A stretch of 64,000 bases of DNA from Actinotalea solisilvae (lineage in GTDB: Bacteria; Actinomycetota; Actinomycetes; Actinomycetales; Cellulomonadaceae): NCBI RefSeq assembly GCF_016464425.1, contig NZ_JADDKQ010000007.1, positions 186,001 to 250,000 on the forward strand. Direction: 5' to 3'. This document shows, piece after piece, positions 61,601 through 64,000 of the stretch (within the stretch, counting starts at the first letter, position 1; each line of letters starts with the position of its first letter). The position numbers and the translations under genes were made by a program. Below the pieces are notes generated by a model, which was not told the origin of the DNA, searched no databases, and saw only the letters and a program-made list of their open reading frames with translations.

Positions 61601-64000
61601 CAGCCAGGACCCGAGCAGCGCCGACGTCCCCGTCCGCTACACCTTCGACGAGGGCACGGGCACGACGGCGGCCAACACCGGCACCGACGGCGCGACCGGC
61701 CCGGCGACCCTCACGGGTGCGACCGGCTGGACCGGACCCGAGGGCGGCGCGCTCGGCTCGGGCGTCGACCTGCCCGGTGGCGCGCAGGAGAACGTCGTGG
61801 ACCTGCCGGACAGCCTGCTCGTGGGCGCCGAGGACTTCACGGTGTCCCTGTGGGCCAACCCGGACGCACTCAACAACTGGACGGCCCTGCTCCAGATCGG
61901 CAACGGCCTGGGCAACGCGGGCAGCTACTTCCAGCTCCAGTCGCAGACGCAGACCGCGGGCAACACCGGCCTCGCCGCCACGTTCAAGGACGACGGCGTC
62001 GGCTCGCCCGAGGAGCGCGTGCTCGACGGCGCCGCGGACCCGGACCTCGTGCCCGGGCGCTGGAACCACGTCGCGTTCACTCGCGAGGGGTCCGTGGGCG
62101 TGCTCTACCTCAACGGCGTCGAGGTCGCCCGGCGCGGCGACCTGACGATCTCGCTCGCCGACCTCGGCCCGACGACGAACAACTGGCTCGGTCGCAACGG
62201 CTACCCGGACGCCCCGTTCGCCGGGTCGATGGACGACGTGCGCGCCTACCGCTCGGCGTTGACGCCGGACGCCATCGCGGCGATGTACGCCGAGGGCTCG
62301 GCCGTGCGGACCGCCGTCACGGTGACGGCCACGCCGGACTCGCCCGCGCCGTTCGGCGAGGACGTCACGGTCTCGGCCGCCGTCTCGCCCGCCTCGGGTA
62401 CAGCGGCGCCCGTGGGCACCGCGCAGCTCGTCGTGGACGGCGTCGCCGTCGGCGGCCCGGTCGCGCTCGACGCCCACGGGGAGGCCACCTTCCCGGCCCT
62501 CGTCGACCCGCGGCCCGGGACGCACACCTTCGAGGTGCGCTACGTCGCCGCCGAGGGCTTCCGCGACGCGACCGGCTCGACGTCCTACGACGTCAGTCGG
62601 CCGCCGCCCCCGCCCGGCGTGCCCGTCCACTACCGGTTCGACGAGACGTCCGGACGGACGGCGGCGAACTCCGGCACGGACGCGACCGTGGGCGCCGCGA
62701 CCCTCGTCGGCGGGGCGGCCTTCGCGCCGGGCGGGCAGCTCGCCGGTGCGGTGGACCTGCCGGGCGGCGGGGGCGACTACGTCGACCTGCCGGACGACCT
62801 CGCGATGTCCCTCACGGACGAGTTCACGGTGTCGCTGTGGGCGCGCCCCGACCAGCTGCGGAGCTGGACGCCGATCTTCCAGATCGGCAACGGCACGGAC
62901 ACGTTCTTCCTGCTCCAGTCCCAGACGCAGGCGCTGCCGGGCGGGTCCGGCCTCGCCGCGACCTTCAAGGCGCCGGGCAACCCGACGCAGGAGCGGCTCG
63001 TGCTGGGCGGCGACGCCGACCCGACCCCGGACGAGCTCGCGGTCGGCCGCCTCAACCACGTCGTGTTCACGATGAGCGGCTCGACGGGCCGGCTCTACCT
63101 CGACGGCGTCCTCGTGGGCGAGCGGACGAACTTCACGCTCGGCATCGACGACGTCGGCGTCGGCGGCGCGACCGTCGACAACTACGTGGGCAACAACGAC
63201 TACCCCGACCCGACGTTCGACGGCCTCGTCGACGACGTCCGGATCTACGGGTACGAGCTGTCGCCCGCGCAGGTGACGGAGCTGTTCGAGGGCGAGCCGG
63301 AGCCGGTCAACACCGCGCCGGTCGCGGCGGTCGACCAGTACGCGACCGACGAGGGCACGCCGCTCACCGTCGCGGCCCCGGGCGTCCTCGCCAACGACAC
63401 GGACGTCGACGACGACCCGCTGACCGCGGTCGCCGTCAGCCAGCCGATCAACGGCACGGTCACGCTGGCCCCGGACGGCTCGTTCACCTACACCCCGGAC
63501 CCGGCGTTCAGCGGGACGGACCTGTTCACCTACACCGCGCACGACGGCGTCGCGCCCTCCGAGCCCGTCCGCGTGACGGTCCTCGTGCGGCGGGCCCCGC
63601 CGCCGGCCACGACGACGCTCACGGCCGAGGTCGACGGCGTCGTCCACGGCCAGGTCGCGACGGTCGGCGTGGGCATCGCCCCGGCGACGGCGACGGGTGA
63701 CGTGACGGTCCGCAAGGGGTCGACGGTCCTCGGCGCCGCGACCCTGGCGGCGGGCGCCGCCTCGGTCGCCCTGCCGGCGGCGTCGCTGGTCCCGGGCACC
63801 CACCTCCTCACGGTGAGCTACCCCGGGGACGCGCGGCACACGGCGTCGACCACGTACGCCCTGCTGCAGGTCGAGAAGGCGACCCCGACGATGACCGTGG
63901 GGCAGGTGCAGAGGACCGGGCGCGACGTCACGGTCACGGTGTCGCTGGCCGCACCCGGGGGCGTCCCGGTGACCGGGACCGTGGAGGCGCGGATCCGGCG
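58647..64000 (+). CDS. Giant secreted ThuA-copper-radical-oxidase-LamG-Ig protein (3'-truncated)
   Basis: The frame is open from ATG 58647 to the window end (1784 codons so far). Order: signal peptide (about 1-50, ending SPAAAAAA); ThuA-like domain (about 52-300, LLFYKDNFHASHV, GLHYAGW); a galactose/glyoxal-oxidase-type propeller with the copper-radical residues in place, C382 (DLFCAMQ), Y437 (RWYPTGT), Y670-H671 (RLYHSTALLLPDGRV) and H752 (VTHGFNNDQ); a DUF1929 early-set domain; a carbohydrate-binding-like domain; LamG 1 (about 990-1210); Big_3-type Ig; LamG 2; a cadherin-like VCBS unit (NTAPVAAVDQYATDEGTPL); and further Ig repeats. It should oxidise an alcohol or aldehyde sugar group to give H2O2 outside the cell. 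Long open frames on other strands here are G+C artefacts. Confidence 0.9.
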   Translation, partial: MIKSRTPLDVRARARELPRRWGALALALVLALPLLAVPLASPAAAAAADDGVLRVLLFYKDNFHASHVQARQAVRDLVTELGGAYGQPVEIEETQDPGAFTAANLATKDTLVFAQTGGVLFNDAQRTALEDYIRGGGGYVGLHYAGWSVGQSEHDVNPFYARLVGAMSEGHPEAPALRPGRVVVKDAGHPLTQGLPAEFTRTDEWYDWTVNPAPDVRTLLVADEASYATDATGGRQGTTHPITWCQQIDAGRSWYTGMGHAAEAYAEPVIRTQMRHGLAYTAGLLPADCSPPVKGETGAWSDVTPWPLVPINAALTSDGRVQSFGSVATGCTDANPYDWTGNTCVAQGGQFEIDVWDPAEPRTLTNLRDGIVPNTTYTDLFCAMQVQDPHRHSTMTVGGDDGLGDYNDPVNGAVGVTSYSTNNGLQTEAPMVFPRWYPTGTTMPNGDIVVQGGSVRGVAGPGVHTPEIRTADEGSGWRALTGATSSVAYGDGGTDHPGQDENRWWYPRAFVAPGSGTLFTITGTQMYELDPAGDGTLTLRGTLPAAVADQGALGRPVGATSTATMYRPGKILQVGGGWWANGGGPDGARGGFTVDVTGGTANPVIAPTQPMQYQRHWATSTVLPDGDVLVTGGGRENNGRDDTVTNPEIWDPETGEWTTVEVPHEHARLYHSTALLLPDGRVMMGGGGTPGPRNYTDVEFYSPAYLFDGDEPAERPTITDVPKEIGYAGTFDVATSAEVSRVTLVRNGSVTHGFNNDQNFQDLEFAQTGPGTVTITAPPDGTYAPPGAYMLFVFDADGTPSVASILTIDPEVPMDTRTPQVVDQFEYPRVPTEWRGGNPPAVVDVAAGTGRMAPWTVGGAVQLVRAAAASNGGLGAVGYHLALGAAGSVERTLTGLDPGREYRISLRYARDSRSAGTGDAAARLAVGSLDTTLAATAAANPSQSSRAVTFGTFVGTFTPDARTETLTLAAPGTGAGLVVDDLVVISQDPSSADVPVRYTFDEGTGTTAANTGTDGATGPATLTGATGWTGPEGGALGSGVDLPGGAQENVVDLPDSLLVGAEDFTVSLWANPDALNNWTALLQIGNGLGNAGSYFQLQSQTQTAGNTGLAATFKDDGVGSPEERVLDGAADPDLVPGRWNHVAFTREGSVGVLYLNGVEVARRGDLTISLADLGPTTNNWLGRNGYPDAPFAGSMDDVRAYRSALTPDAIAAMYAEGSAVRTAVTVTATPDSPAPFGEDVTVSAAVSPASGTAAPVGTAQLVVDGVAVGGPVALDAHGEATFPALVDPRPGTHTFEVRYVAAEGFRDATGSTSYDVSRPPPPPGVPVHYRFDETSGRTAANSGTDATVGAATLVGGAAFAPGGQLAGAVDLPGGGGDYVDLPDDLAMSLTDEFTVSLWARPDQLRSWTPIFQIGNGTDTFFLLQSQTQALPGGSGLAATFKAPGNPTQERLVLGGDADPTPDELAVGRLNHVVFTMSGSTGRLYLDGVLVGERTNFTLGIDDVGVGGATVDNYVGNNDYPDPTFDGLVDDVRIYGYELSPAQVTELFEGEPEPVNTAPVAAVDQYATDEGTPLTVAAPGVLANDTDVDDDPLTAVAVSQPINGTVTLAPDGSFTYTPDPAFSGTDLFTYTAHDGVAPSEPVRVTVLVRRAPPPATTTLTAEVDGVVHGQVATVGVGIAPATATGDVTVRKGSTVLGAATLAAGAASVALPAASLVPGTHLLTVSYPGDARHTASTTYALLQVEKATPTMTVGQVQRTGRDVTVTVSLAAPGGVPVTGTVEARIR

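Noticed and set aside
60069..63839. 1256-codon minus-strand open frame under the secreted oxidase gene
   Set aside because: Low-complexity RGVD-rich sequence without motifs; the plus-strand frame from 58647 carries a signal peptide and recognisable domains throughout.

Overview
The window is about 72-75% G+C by eye. It uses many GTG starts and is dense with GTGA/ATGA start-stop overlaps. Together with an IdeR/DtxR-type iron box, a tRNA-Ser(GGA) with no encoded CCA, plant-polysaccharide genes (GH3, GH26-like, GH32, inulin fructotransferase) and an [FeFe]-hydrogenase next to a formate channel, this points to a facultatively fermentative soil actinobacterium of the Cellulomonadaceae/Promicromonosporaceae type. 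The taxonomy is inferred from gene content only.

Layout. 1-4.2 kb: end of an ABC ATPase, an orphan zinc-finger anti-sigma-like protein, an EamA exporter, gluconokinase and a degenerate ADP-ribosylglycohydrolase homologue. 4.3-8.4 kb: an iron-siderophore ABC operon (ATPase, lipoprotein, fused double permease) behind an IdeR-like box that overlaps an apparently leaderless start. 8.4-12.2 kb: a propeller lipoprotein, then a scarred islet of lower G+C. There an Rhs C-terminal tip with a toxin-like tail and an overlapping candidate immunity gene sit between two directly repeated DUF4287 genes, with a frameshifted small gene and duplicated gene scraps. 12.3-20.6 kb: GyrI-like, dihydrofolate-reductase-like, DUF488 and PhyH proteins, a three-gene ABC-2 exporter, and CstA-YbdD. 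20.5-29.4 kb: a four-gene operon joining a 1088-residue GltD-[FeFe]-hydrogenase fusion to a NitT/TauT-type ABC transporter, a wrecked 7TM-PAS-GGDEF-EAL gene, and a FocA-type channel.

29.5-39 kb: sulfurtransferase, methyltransferase, LmeA-like protein, F420-type NADP oxidoreductase, GH26-like enzyme, then a two-component system between two envelope proteins with Asp/His-rich tails. Both of those promoters carry three CCTT-like boxes spaced exactly 11 bp. 39-43.5 kb: GH3 enzyme, a ScoMcrA-head/zinc-ribbon protein and a flavoprotein. 52-43.5 kb (minus strand): a fructan operon with sugar ABC transporter, inulin fructotransferase, LacI regulator, GH32, Dabb and LLM-oxidoreductase genes, preceded by paired LacI-type operators. 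55-52 kb: a sulfane-sulfur operon (CoA-disulfide-reductase-rhodanese, rhodanese, Cys-rich peptide, DUF302, CstR-like repressor) behind a perfect CsoR-family palindrome shared with a divergent P-type ATPase. 58.3-64 kb: tRNA-Ser and the start of a giant secreted ThuA-copper-radical-oxidase-LamG-Ig protein that runs off the window.

Recurring theme: in-frame tandem duplications (72 bp, 48 bp, 3x60 bp), a 7-bp repeat and a G12 tract suggest frequent slippage or duplication in this genome, or assembly artefacts that should be excluded.
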